Positions 8,834 to 17,285 of a stretch of DNA of 64,000 nucleotides are shown here, one piece after another. Every line of letters starts with the position of its first letter. Within the stretch, counting starts at the first letter, position 1. A program made the translations under genes and the position numbers. The notes under the pieces were generated by a model that had not been told where the DNA came from, ran no database searches, and saw only the letters and a list, made by a program, of their open reading frames with translations. The DNA comes from G963662905 sp963676725 (GTDB taxonomy: Bacteria > Bacteroidota > Bacteroidia > Bacteroidales > WRLA01), in NCBI GenBank assembly GCA_963676725.1, contig OY781463.1, positions 992,001 to 1,056,000 of the forward strand, written 5' to 3'.

Positions 8834-10789
8834 ATGGATAAAATTGAAGAACTTGCAATCGCAAATTTGGTATTACCTATCATAAAGGATTTGGTTATCC
8901 CAAAAGTAAAATTGGCAATTCAGAAATTTTCAATATCAAATATTGATGTGAATAAAATTGAAGAAAACTTTGATACTTATTTGACACAGAGATATGAGAA
9001 ATTCCTCGTGATTGATACTTTGGTTTTTCCAAATAAACAAACTCTTTTAGATACACTTTATCAGCCTTTGACACTGGTTGGGCAGAATTGCAAGAATGAG
9101 AAAATAGAAATAGAAATTGATAATTATCCGCAAGAATTGATTCCTGAATTTATTCGTGTAATTATTGAAGATACTGCTGGCATGGGAAAATCTACAATTT
9201 CAAAAAAATTGTTCCTATCTATTGTAAGGCAGAAAACAGGTATTCCAGTTTTAATTGAATTAAGCCAAATAAATTCAAAGAACAGCATTCTTAAAGAAAT
9301 ACAAAATCAAATATCACCTATCGGGAAAAAGATTAGTCAAGACTTTTTAATAAAACTTATCAATGAGGGTGAATTCATCTTCCTTTTTGATGGATTTGAT
9401 GAAATATCGTTAGATAATAGAGAATTTGCAATTAGAGAATTACACAAGTTTATTGAAAAAGCAAACAATAATTATTTTTTAATCACATCTAGACCAGAAG
9501 ATTCTTTAGCTTCCTTTGGCGATTTCCAAAAATTCAAAGTTAATCCATTAAAAAAGGGTGAGGCATATAGTCTTCTGAGTAAATACGATGAATACAGCTA
9601 TAAGCCTATATCAAAAAGTTTAATAAAGCAATTAAATGATAATCCAAAAGATTCTTTGCAGGAATATCTTCACAATCCTTTTCTAGTTTCTTTGCTATAT
9701 AAGTCTTATGAATACAAAAAGGATATTCCAGTTAAGAAAAGCCAGTTTTATCAACAAGTATATGATGCTTTATTTGAAACCCATGATTTATCTAAAGAGG
9801 GATATTTAAAAAGGGATAAATATAGTAACCTACATATTGATGATTTTGAAAGAGTCTTAAGATATATTGGGTATTTTTCATCAATTGACAATAGGGTTGA
9901 ATATGACAAAAATGGGATAATAAGATATATCGATAAAGCTAAAAAACACCTTAGCGACTTATCCTTCAGGTCAAGTGATTTTTTGAAGGATTTGTTAAAA
10001 ACAGTTCCCATTTTCAAAAAAGAAGGGAACTATTACAAATGGGGACATAAATCATTACAGGATTATTTTGCAGCAAAGTTTTTATGGATTGATTCCAAGG
10101 AGGCTCAAAATAAAATTTTACGTAAAATTTATGATGACCCTCAAAACAAAAGATTTTATAATTTCCTAGACCTGTTTTATGAATTAGACCCTAAAACATT
10201 CGACCTTACTATTCTGAAATGGTTATTAAGTGATTTCTTTGATTTTAAGGAGGGTAGTTATAAATATTTCGGAAAAATTGACTCCTCTTTAAAGAAGCGC
10301 ATTGAAAACCATTTCAATAAAGAATGTAGCATAGTTACAACAGTTGAGGAAGACTATGATTATATTAGAAAAGGAAGAGGGGAAGAAGAAAGAAAAAGAC
10401 ATAAATACTATAGAACCAAAGTAAAGCAAAAAACCGACCATACTACTTATCACTATTTTGAAGAACCCAAAATAATTGCGCTTACTTACATAAACTTTGA
10501 GGAGCAAAAAGATACGATTTTAAAACTTATAAGTAATAGACATCTTGGAATTGCAGAATATAGACCACATGATTCTAAAAAGAAAAAACTAATTGGCTTA
10601 GACTTAGACAAAGTCTATGTGCTGGATGATAAGGAGTCAAATATTCTTAATAAACCAGAGATTTTTGATTTAACAACCGAATTAATACAAAGTGATTATG
10701 CTCTAAATTTTGATAACGCAAGTAAAAAGTATAAAGCTTTAATAGCGGCTGACATTAAAAATAGTGAGGATGATTTATTGGATTGGTAA
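8834..10789 (+). CDS. NACHT-domain NTPase (bacterial NLR-like, probable antiphage defence)
   Basis: 651 residues. The NTPase core is clear: a Walker A-like loop DTAGMGKST with Lys119, Walker B FIFLFDGFDEI (Asp186, Asp189, Glu190) and a sensor ITSRP near residue 218. A helical region with HNPFLVSLLYKSYEY and KWGHKSLQDYFAAKFL follows, as in NACHT/STAND proteins. Residues 1-100 are helical with no recognisable effector domain, and the C-terminal 200 residues are charged with no leucine-rich repeats. Bacterial NACHT proteins (bNACHT) are known antiphage proteins, so defence is the likeliest role, inferred from family. The gene is AT-rich against its neighbours and lies between attC-like sequences. 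The effector is not obvious. Confidence 0.8.
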   Translation: MDKIEELAIANLVLPIIKDLVIPKVKLAIQKFSISNIDVNKIEENFDTYLTQRYEKFLVIDTLVFPNKQTLLDTLYQPLTLVGQNCKNEKIEIEIDNYPQELIPEFIRVIIEDTAGMGKSTISKKLFLSIVRQKTGIPVLIELSQINSKNSILKEIQNQISPIGKKISQDFLIKLINEGEFIFLFDGFDEISLDNREFAIRELHKFIEKANNNYFLITSRPEDSLASFGDFQKFKVNPLKKGEAYSLLSKYDEYSYKPISKSLIKQLNDNPKDSLQEYLHNPFLVSLLYKSYEYKKDIPVKKSQFYQQVYDALFETHDLSKEGYLKRDKYSNLHIDDFERVLRYIGYFSSIDNRVEYDKNGIIRYIDKAKKHLSDLSFRSSDFLKDLLKTVPIFKKEGNYYKWGHKSLQDYFAAKFLWIDSKEAQNKILRKIYDDPQNKRFYNFLDLFYELDPKTFDLTILKWLLSDFFDFKEGSYKYFGKIDSSLKKRIENHFNKECSIVTTVEEDYDYIRKGRGEEERKRHKYYRTKVKQKTDHTTYHYFEEPKIIALTYINFEEQKDTILKLISNRHLGIAEYRPHDSKKKKLIGLDLDKVYVLDDKESNILNKPEIFDLTTELIQSDYALNFDNASKKYKALIAADIKNSEDDLLDW

Positions 10790-10800
10790 ATAAGTACTAA

Positions 10801-10930
10801 GCACAACAATGTATAAAAATAATAGCCGAAATAGTAGTGAATTCAAGGGTTATAGCCCGCTTCAACTTTCTTGTAACTTGATAGGAAAGTGCCACGCAGT
10901 CGGCTACTATTCTTATACTCACCGTTATGC
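10801..10930 (+). repeat. attC-like imperfect palindrome between the NACHT and PIN genes
   Basis: 130 bp. The ends are GCACAAC (10801-10807) and GTTATGC (10924-10930), six of seven bases complementary. Inside them the arms GTATAAAAATAATAGCCG (10811-10828) and CGGCTACTATTCTTATAC (10901-10918) pair at 16 of 18 positions. The loop carries smaller inverted repeats (ACTTTC/GAAAGT and GGG/CCC). Size, asymmetric spacers (three against five bases) and terminal AAC/GTT boxes resemble integron attC sites, though the boxes do not fit the strict RYYYAAC/GTTRRRY consensus. Confidence 0.6.
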
Positions 10931-10967
10931 AGCATTTAAAAACGCACCTACAATAAACTAATAAACT

Positions 10968-12875
10968 ATGAATGGATTTGACATTTTCAGAATTAATTGT
11001 TGGTTAGAAGACATCGAAGATAATGAATATGATACTTCTATTGCAGCAATAGTCTGTGAGTTTTTGATGTCACAAGATAACAAAGAGCAACATCGTAATG
11101 TTGTATTTGATTACATCAAAAAAGTACTAGGCATTAAAATAAATTACGAAAGCTATATTAAAATAATTGATGAGAATGAGAATCTTGAAAAGGAGCCAAT
11201 TGAAGAAGACATTCTCTTAAAATTAAAGCCTGAGGCTGTCCAAAAATTTCGTGAAAGACATGACAAATATTCAATAGATGCATTTCTTATTGAATTTTGC
11301 AAAAAGACTGATTTTAAAGATCAGGAAGAATCAATTAAGAATGTTCTTCTAAAAAGTTTATTCATTAATATAAATTCATTTGCAATATCTGATCTAAAGT
11401 CTCTTATTTCAGAATCCATTAAAGACGAATTCACACAAGATGAGATTGATAATTTTAATGCATTTATAGATTGGGATAATAAATTAAAGAATAAAGCTAT
11501 ATATGCACTATTCTCAAAATCTATTGAATTTGCAATATTAACCTCAAATCGTGGGATTTCTTCAATATCAAATAAGATTTTCGTAAATAAAACATACTAC
11601 TTAGATACAAACGTTGTAATTAGAGCATTAGGTGTGGATGGAGAACAACGTAAAGAAAGTATTATCTCGATCATTGAGTCATGCAATCATGATGGCATTA
11701 AATTCAAGCTATCTAAAGTGTCATATGACGAGATATACAAAAATCTAAATAACAGGACAAAAGAAATTAAAAGTAAAACTTCACATGACTCTGAGCAGTT
11801 ACTTTTTAAAGTAATAGAAGGAATGCCAGTTAACAATTCTTTTGAAGTTGACTATATTAAAAAGAGGAAAGAAGGAAAAGTTTCTTCACCAAACAATTAT
11901 AGATTAAATTTAGAGAAAGAATTTCAGAAATTTTGCGATAAATACAAAGTTGAAGTTGAACCAATAAAAGGTATTAAGAGGGTTGAACTTGCACAATTAC
12001 AAAGGAAACTATGTGATACCAAGCAACAGCAATATGGTAGATGGCACTATACAATGGGTGCTGCATTGGTTGATGCAAAGAATATACTTCACGTTCGCCA
12101 AGTTAGAGGACAAAATGACTATAACTATAAAGATATTAAATCCTTTTATCTCACTACAGATGGAACATTAAATGAAATTGCCTCAAATGAAAATAAAGAT
12201 TCAATTCCTGAGACAATCTTACCTTCTCAACTTTTCATAATTCACAATTCCTTTCATAAAAAGGACACAGATGAAGATTATAAAGATTTCACAAAATTCA
12301 TTAAAATGAGGAGGACAGATTTTAATCTTCCGGGTCAAGAAATCTTTACTTATATAGATCAAATTCAAGGAGCTACAACCAATCCAGATGATATTCAATC
12401 TTGTTTAAAAGCATATGCAAATTATAGGTTTGAGAATAGAAAGAATAAAAAAGAAGGAGTAGAAAAGTTAATTCCAATTAAAGAGTTTACTGAGAATTTA
12501 TTAGAAAAAGAACTTGGCGAAACAAGGATGCAATTAGTTCAATTAGAGAGAGCTAGACAAAAGGCGCTAGATAAATTACCGAGGTTAATGACAATATCTA
12601 AAACAATGTCATATTTATTCGAATTAATTATTCTCTCAGTAATTTCAGCATCATTAAGTTTAATAACTAGGAGTGTTAATACAACAGCAATAGTAATTAT
12701 TTGTATAATTATTTTTAGAGTTATTTTGCTTTTTATGAAAGATAAATTTGGAATAAATAAGTATATACGGAATTATTTCTTTACTCAAATAGTTAAGAGA
12801 CAAATGTTTATTAAAGTACACCCAGATGATGATTTATATAATATTGAAGTTGAAAAATTAAAAAACGCTGCATAA
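10968..12875 (+). CDS. PIN-domain protein with C-terminal membrane anchor
   Basis: 635 residues. A PIN-type nuclease motif is seen in the middle: YYLDTNVVIRAL with Asp213, an SYDEIYK segment near residue 257, and FYLTTDGTLNEIA with Asp398, giving the acidic residues of a PIN active site. Residues 1-190 are helical and unrecognised. Two hydrophobic segments lie at about residues 550-590 (LIILSVISASLSLI and AIVIICIIIFRVILLF), so the protein is probably membrane-bound with its nuclease in the cytoplasm. It follows the NACHT gene across an attC-like site. Its stop codon (12873-12875) lies inside the next GCATAAC box, as in compact gene cassettes. A defence role is inferred from context only. Confidence 0.65.
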   Translation: MNGFDIFRINCWLEDIEDNEYDTSIAAIVCEFLMSQDNKEQHRNVVFDYIKKVLGIKINYESYIKIIDENENLEKEPIEEDILLKLKPEAVQKFRERHDKYSIDAFLIEFCKKTDFKDQEESIKNVLLKSLFININSFAISDLKSLISESIKDEFTQDEIDNFNAFIDWDNKLKNKAIYALFSKSIEFAILTSNRGISSISNKIFVNKTYYLDTNVVIRALGVDGEQRKESIISIIESCNHDGIKFKLSKVSYDEIYKNLNNRTKEIKSKTSHDSEQLLFKVIEGMPVNNSFEVDYIKKRKEGKVSSPNNYRLNLEKEFQKFCDKYKVEVEPIKGIKRVELAQLQRKLCDTKQQQYGRWHYTMGAALVDAKNILHVRQVRGQNDYNYKDIKSFYLTTDGTLNEIASNENKDSIPETILPSQLFIIHNSFHKKDTDEDYKDFTKFIKMRRTDFNLPGQEIFTYIDQIQGATTNPDDIQSCLKAYANYRFENRKNKKEGVEKLIPIKEFTENLLEKELGETRMQLVQLERARQKALDKLPRLMTISKTMSYLFELIILSVISASLSLITRSVNTTAIVIICIIIFRVILLFMKDKFGINKYIRNYFFTQIVKRQMFIKVHPDDDLYNIEVEKLKNAA

Positions 12876-13000
12876 CATTTTGTATATTCCATAAGGGTTT
12901 CAGTGGTATGCCATCAGCGGTTTTCCACTCATTATCTCGTCCGTATCCGGACAGATAATCACACGCAAACCCTTACGTAACATACAATTTTCCGGTGTGC
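12870..13000 (+). repeat. Second attC-like palindrome after the PIN gene
   Basis: 131 bp, almost the same length as the site at 10801. It starts with GCATAAC (12870-12876), the exact complement of the GTTATGC that ends the previous site. Arms 12881-12900 and 12967-12986 pair at 17 of 20 positions. The loop holds a nested perfect stem: ATTATCT (12931-12937) with AGATAAT (12953-12959), and GTCCG with CGGAC inside it. The right-hand box is degenerate (GGTGTGC, 12994-13000). Confidence 0.55.
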
Positions 13001-13104
13001 CACGAAGCTGAATTAATCCAGCAGGTGTAAATCCTGTCAGGGCAATTGACTGTTCACCCTGAAGCAAATACTCAGAAATAAGAATAAATTTTAAAAGATA
13101 ATAC

Positions 13105-13608
13105 ATGGCTCAACTAACCGTAAACCAGAAAAAACTGTTAAAATCCATTCATATCATTGCAGCTGGAGTATGGATAACAACAGGGCTGGTAATGTTTCTA
13201 ATACATTTTATGGGTAATGATTTGTCAACAGGGGCACAGCTTCACTTGTTGAATAGAATTATATATTTTATCGATATGAAATTACTTGTCCCAGCTGCGG
13301 TAGTCTGCCTTTTAACAGGTTGGATGTATTCGCAATTTACCAAATGGGGATATTTTAAGCATGGTTGGTTGATTTTTAAATGGATAATTACTGTTCTTAT
13401 TATCGTGCTGGGTACAATATATTCAGGACCATGGATTGAAGAAACCGTAACAATATCTGGAAAGCTTGGTCTAGGAGCTCTTAAGGATGCCGATTACAAT
13501 TGGTATAATATTAATCATCTAATTATGGGAGTTTGTATGACCTCTACCTTAATTTTGGCTGTGTTTATATCAATATTTAAACCTAAAAGCAGAAAGACGA
13601 AAGGCTAA
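13105..13608 (+). CDS. Four-helix integral membrane protein, DUF2269-like
   Basis: 167 residues with four hydrophobic segments at about 14-36, 53-78, 87-108 and 135-159. The first helix begins KSIHIIAAGVWITTGLVMF, and a pattern of a helix-borne histidine followed by GxW is common in DUF2269/CopD-like membrane proteins. No catalytic motif is evident. It lies 104 bases after the second attC-like palindrome and is convergent with the rhodanese lipoprotein gene, whose end is 24 bases away. Function is unknown. It could be the next cassette gene or the edge of the stable chromosome. Confidence 0.6.
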   Translation: MAQLTVNQKKLLKSIHIIAAGVWITTGLVMFLIHFMGNDLSTGAQLHLLNRIIYFIDMKLLVPAAVVCLLTGWMYSQFTKWGYFKHGWLIFKWIITVLIIVLGTIYSGPWIEETVTISGKLGLGALKDADYNWYNINHLIMGVCMTSTLILAVFISIFKPKSRKTKG

Positions 13609-13632
13609 TATATTCATTCCCATATCCACAGC

Positions 13633-14892
13633 CTAAAATTCATCAATAAAACCTCTTTTATATTTAGATGCACTGTCTTTCAATTTCACACTGTCTTTTG
13701 CGGGCATATTGAGGTTTTTTAACGTATCAATAACTTCAGGCGCAGCCGTTATTTTAAGGCTGTCAATCTTCATAATTAGGGCTGTATCTTTGAGTAATGA
13801 GTCTTTTACCAATAGGGCATTTTTAAGGCTGTCCGATATTTTTATGGCTAATTTTCGCGCCGTGATTATTGGATCTTCTCCCTTTTCCATTGGATAATCA
13901 TAGGCATCCTTAGCCAGGTCAAAACCCTTCCAAGGGAGGCCTTTTTTAGTGATTTTTCCCTGCATAAAACCATTGGCACCATAAAGAATGCTTTTCGCAT
14001 CAAAGCCAAGCAAACGAAGCCATGCAACAGTCGATGCAGTGTTTGGTCCTGAATAACAATACATGCAAATGGTTTTCTCTGCCGGCAGACTGTTCAGGTT
14101 GCTTTCCGGGATAAAGGATTTCTTGAGTTTATAATGAAATGCGCCCGGAATATGCCCGTTTTTATAATCCTCTTCTGCTTGATAGGAAATGATGAAATAG
14201 TTGTTTAGATGATTATAAACTTCATCTGCTTCAATAAATGATGCCGTTTTTTCTTCGCTCAACAGAGTGTGAATCCTGCTTTTAAGGATTTCATCAACAG
14301 TGCTTTTGCCAGTTTGGATGCTGGGTTTTTGAGCTGAATTTTCCGGTTTTTTATTTGAAGATGTTTCAAGCTTTCCGCTGTATTTCTGCGAAACATTCTT
14401 GCTCCAACCTTCTTTTGCATATTTTTTATTCCAGGCACTCATGCCCCATTTCATGGCTTTAACATTATCGAAACCAAGCATCCTGAAAAGTGAAGCAATG
14501 TATGTGCTGTGCTGGCCATCATTATCTACTAAAGCAATATATTGATATTTAGGCGCTTTAGAATAGATGAGCTCCATTAGGCTGTCTTTGGCCATATTCC
14601 TTGCTCCGGCAATATGTCCCATTTCATATTCTGCAGCGGGTCTAAGGTCAATAATATAAAAATCATCGGGTGCATCCTGAATTTCTGCGGCATCAACCAA
14701 AGGGGGTATATCATCGTCCTGCATCGGATAGCCGGCCTTTTTCATATACTCAAGAACTGCTTCATATTCGTTGACTTGTGTATATGATGGTGTAATTTCC
14801 TTGATTTCAGTATGCTGTGTGCATGCACCCAAGCCGATGATGCTGATCCATAAGAGGATAATGTTGCGTTTCATAATCATTGATTCATCCAT
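13633..14892 (-). CDS. Tandem-rhodanese lipoprotein
   Basis: 419 residues. A signal ending in GLGAC makes Cys24 the likely lipid-modified residue. The first rhodanese-like domain (about 60-165, YIIDLRPAAEYEMGHIAGAR) has LVDNDGQHST where the catalytic loop should be, so Asp replaces Cys. The second (about 215-325) keeps the loop as MYCYSGPNTAS with Cys279. The last 90 residues are rich in Lys, Asp and Ser repeats (KDSLLKDTALIMK...). It is the last gene of the sulfur operon. The SD-like GGGAGG at 14905-14910 lies inside the last codons of the upstream gene. A start at 14874 (MKRN) is an alternative that gives a more typical lipoprotein signal. Confidence 0.8.
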   Translation of the reverse strand: MDESMIMKRNIILLWISIIGLGACTQHTEIKEITPSYTQVNEYEAVLEYMKKAGYPMQDDDIPPLVDAAEIQDAPDDFYIIDLRPAAEYEMGHIAGARNMAKDSLMELIYSKAPKYQYIALVDNDGQHSTYIASLFRMLGFDNVKAMKWGMSAWNKKYAKEGWSKNVSQKYSGKLETSSNKKPENSAQKPSIQTGKSTVDEILKSRIHTLLSEEKTASFIEADEVYNHLNNYFIISYQAEEDYKNGHIPGAFHYKLKKSFIPESNLNSLPAEKTICMYCYSGPNTASTVAWLRLLGFDAKSILYGANGFMQGKITKKGLPWKGFDLAKDAYDYPMEKGEDPIITARKLAIKISDSLKNALLVKDSLLKDTALIMKIDSLKITAAPEVIDTLKNLNMPAKDSVKLKDSASKYKRGFIDEF

Positions 14893-14897
14893 TTATA

Positions 14898-15530
14898 TTA
14901 ACAACCTCCCTTAACCCTTTTTTTCTTTTTATTGGTGCCCATTGGTTTTAATAATGGCGCGCCACTCTGCATTGAAGCACTTCCTGCTGTGCTTTCGCTG
15001 ATTTTTTTATAATCATAACGAGCCTGTTCATCCCGATAGGCTGCCGAAAGTGGGTTATAATTTTTTAGGATGTTTTGATTCACTAAAATAAACCCACCCA
15101 TAAGAATGCGGTTGTTTTTATAGCCAATTTGTTGCAGCAGCATCCAGGGGCTACAGGCGTCAATTGTTTCATTTCCATAGAGGATATTGACCTTTTTATC
15201 CTGATGGAGTATTGCTTTATTGTCCGGCTTCAGTATTTCATGAACGGGAATGTTTATTGCACCATCAATATGTGCCAGACTGAATTCGTCTGGTGTGCGT
15301 AGGTCAATAAATTGATAATTTGTGTCATTGCCAAAAATAATTGCCATTGTTTGATTTGGCAGTATGACTTCATTCCTTTGTAGGATATCATTCAAGATTT
15401 GATCGGAGCTTTGTTGATATGTTATTCCCGATCCATCTCTCTTTATAAAGCCGAGACTTATTATCATCAATGCAATAATGGCGATAATGCTCAGGCTTCC
15501 TCCCAAAATCTGTTTTATATTGGTTTTCAT
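14898..15530 (-). CDS. Membrane-anchored rhodanese-like protein without catalytic Cys, GGC tail
   Basis: 210 residues from ATG 15530, which overlaps the upstream stop by one base (TAATG) behind a strong GGAGG. An N-terminal hydrophobic anchor (about residues 8-28) places the domain in the periplasm. The rhodanese fold is recognisable from FIDLRTPDEFSLAHIDGAINIP. The active-site loop reads NILYGNETI, with Tyr118 where the catalytic Cys should be. The C-terminus is lysine-rich and ends KKKKRVKGGC. The upstream paralogue ends in exactly the same ten residues. I infer a sulfur-binding or carrier role rather than sulfurtransferase catalysis. Confidence 0.75.
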   Translation of the reverse strand: MKTNIKQILGGSLSIIAIIALMIISLGFIKRDGSGITYQQSSDQILNDILQRNEVILPNQTMAIIFGNDTNYQFIDLRTPDEFSLAHIDGAINIPVHEILKPDNKAILHQDKKVNILYGNETIDACSPWMLLQQIGYKNNRILMGGFILVNQNILKNYNPLSAAYRDEQARYDYKKISESTAGSASMQSGAPLLKPMGTNKKKKRVKGGC

Positions 15531-16144
15531 TAGCAACCTCCTTTTACTCTTTTCTTTTTCTTCCCGGATTTTATTGAAATAACACTCGTGTTTTGCGGCA
15601 TTGCGACATCAGAGCTCCCTCCAAAAAATTGGCTTGCACCACGCCTGAACTGGTAGGTTTCGAGTTCTGCACTTGATGCGCTTGCTGAGGGTGCTATTGG
15701 CCTCAATATTGTTTCCACCCAACGGTTTAGCCCGCCTTTCATTACAAAAAGATTTTTATAGCCAAGCCTTTGACCAAGCATCCAGGCCTGATTGGCATAG
15801 ATGGTACCGTTTCCGTAAAATACTATTGCACGAACATCCTGACCCATATAGGCTTTTGCCGTTGAGGTGAGTATGCTGTCCAAGGGTAAATTTATAGCTC
15901 CGGGCAAACTGAAGTTTTTATATTCTTCAGCATCACGCACATCCACAAGCATCATTGAAGGATCTTTGTTGATGATCATTTCTGCAACCTTATCGGTGGA
16001 ATAAAAACGGGTATCATCAAGGATTTTAAGCAGGATTTCTTGTGGTGGTATCTCTTTACTATGCTTTACCTGCGGCATCAGCGCAAGCATCAGGCCAAGA
16101 AGGATTAATACAGCCGACGGTATAATATATTTATAGTTTAACAT
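15530..16144 (-). CDS. Membrane-anchored rhodanese-like protein without catalytic Cys, GGC tail
   Basis: 204 residues. An N-terminal anchor (residues 6-25) is followed by a rhodanese-like domain (MLVDVRDAEEYKNFSLPGAINLP). The catalytic-loop position holds Tyr110 (VFYGNGTIYANQAW) instead of Cys. It ends KKKKRVKGGC, like its downstream neighbour. The codons for Gly-Gly also spell GGAGG, the ribosome binding site of the next gene, so part of the tail may be constrained by translation. It begins two bases after the second YeeE/YedE half-transporter gene, so it belongs to the same operon. Confidence 0.75.
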   Translation of the reverse strand: MLNYKYIIPSAVLILLGLMLALMPQVKHSKEIPPQEILLKILDDTRFYSTDKVAEMIINKDPSMMLVDVRDAEEYKNFSLPGAINLPLDSILTSTAKAYMGQDVRAIVFYGNGTIYANQAWMLGQRLGYKNLFVMKGGLNRWVETILRPIAPSASASSAELETYQFRRGASQFFGGSSDVAMPQNTSVISIKSGKKKKRVKGGC

Positions 16145-16145
16145 A

Positions 16146-16739
16146 TCAATAATCTACTTTTTTAACACGCTTTTCGATGATGCTGGTGACATAAAATGCT
16201 CCTAATGCTATAATTATCAGCAATAAAGCAAAAAGTCCGGAACTGATGCCAAGGCTATCGTATATAAAGGGCGCTCCGATAAATCCTGCGTTTGCCAATC
16301 CTTTAAAGAGCAATGGATAGAGTTCGGCATACATAAAAATGCCCAGAATGCTGCCCAGAACGAATACGATGCCATCGATTTTGCCAATGGCAGCGGCACA
16401 TACACTAGTGCCGGGGCAAAATCCACCGGTTACAAAACCAATGCCCATAATTACACCGCCAATAATTGCCGGTTCGATATAGGTTGGATTCACATAAACA
16501 ATACTTAGGTCGATGAGGCCAAAGTGGCTCATAAACAAAAGTCCAATCATTGCTGTAATGGCTGCGGTAAAAAAGACGCGCAATACAACAAAATCGTAGC
16601 CATAAAAGACACCGACAAGTTTTCTGGACGAGCTAAATCCTGCACGCTCGAGCACAAAGCCGAAGCCAATCCCAATAAGGAGCGCAAGCATATAATTCCA
16701 GTTTTCGTTGATGATGCCGTAGGGTATTAAAGGTCCCAT
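16146..16739 (-). CDS. YeeE/YedE-type sulfur transporter, half 2
   Basis: 197 residues, hydrophobic throughout. The conserved Cys motif of this family is GGFCPGTSVCAAAIGKIDG at about residue 106, and GFVLERAGFSSSRKLVG lies near the N-terminus. Proteins of the YeeE/YedE (DUF395, TsuA-like) family move thiosulfate or related sulfur compounds by passing them between conserved cysteines. Full-length members contain two such halves. Here the halves are separate adjacent genes, 11 bases apart. It sits between the reductase genes and the rhodanese genes, which supports a sulfur substrate. Confidence 0.85.
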   Translation of the reverse strand: MGPLIPYGIINENWNYMLALLIGIGFGFVLERAGFSSSRKLVGVFYGYDFVVLRVFFTAAITAMIGLLFMSHFGLIDLSIVYVNPTYIEPAIIGGVIMGIGFVTGGFCPGTSVCAAAIGKIDGIVFVLGSILGIFMYAELYPLLFKGLANAGFIGAPFIYDSLGISSGLFALLLIIIALGAFYVTSIIEKRVKKVDY

Positions 16740-16750
16740 ATTTATAAGTA

Positions 16751-17275
16751 TTAAATCCAGAGTTTTCTAAAAAAATAAGCGAAGAGAAATGCTGTACCAA
16801 AAATGGACATCATGGTAATAAATCCTGCAAGGGACAGTATTGCCATGCCACTGAGTGCTGCACCGCTGGTGCACCCGCGTGCCAGTTGTGCGCCAATGCC
16901 AAAAAGTGCCCCGCCAATTACTGCAAAAATCAGGCGTTTGCGTGTCGTTATTTTTGGGCTGTGTTCGGTTTTTGCTTTCATGCGTCCTGCCAATATGCCG
17001 CTAAGTATTGCGCCAATAAAAACGCCTACTACTTCAAATACAAGCCATGAATTTAGTGGATTAGCTCCATCCTCTACATATTTGCTGTAAAAAACGGAGG
17101 ATTGTGTGTGCTCGGGGGCAACAAGGTTTACGGCACTTACTACGCCGCTTTTCATTGCACCACTAGCGCCAAGCCCGCGTCCCGTGAAATAAAAGGAGGC
17201 CAAAAGCACCATTCCAAGCAGGAAGCCCGCAAGGTATGGATTCATGTATTTTCGGGATTTATCTTCTTTTGTCAT
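16751..17275 (-). CDS. YeeE/YedE-type sulfur transporter, half 1
   Basis: 174 residues, about four or five membrane helices. The family motif is GGALFGIGAQLARGCTSGAALSG with the conserved Cys at about residue 132. Together with the downstream half it would make one two-part sulfur-compound channel in the inner membrane. It starts 10 bases after the end of the NrfD-like subunit gene, so co-transcription with the reductase is likely. Confidence 0.85.
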   Translation of the reverse strand: MTKEDKSRKYMNPYLAGFLLGMVLLASFYFTGRGLGASGAMKSGVVSAVNLVAPEHTQSSVFYSKYVEDGANPLNSWLVFEVVGVFIGAILSGILAGRMKAKTEHSPKITTRKRLIFAVIGGALFGIGAQLARGCTSGAALSGMAILSLAGFITMMSIFGTAFLFAYFFRKLWI

Positions 17276-17285
17276 TTGATTGTTT

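Noticed and set aside
12900..13106. 68-codon minus-strand frame with a segment slightly like NfeD C-termini (ALTGFTPAGLIQL)
   Set aside because: It overlaps the second palindrome and starts head-on inside the next gene. The resemblance is too short to support a gene.
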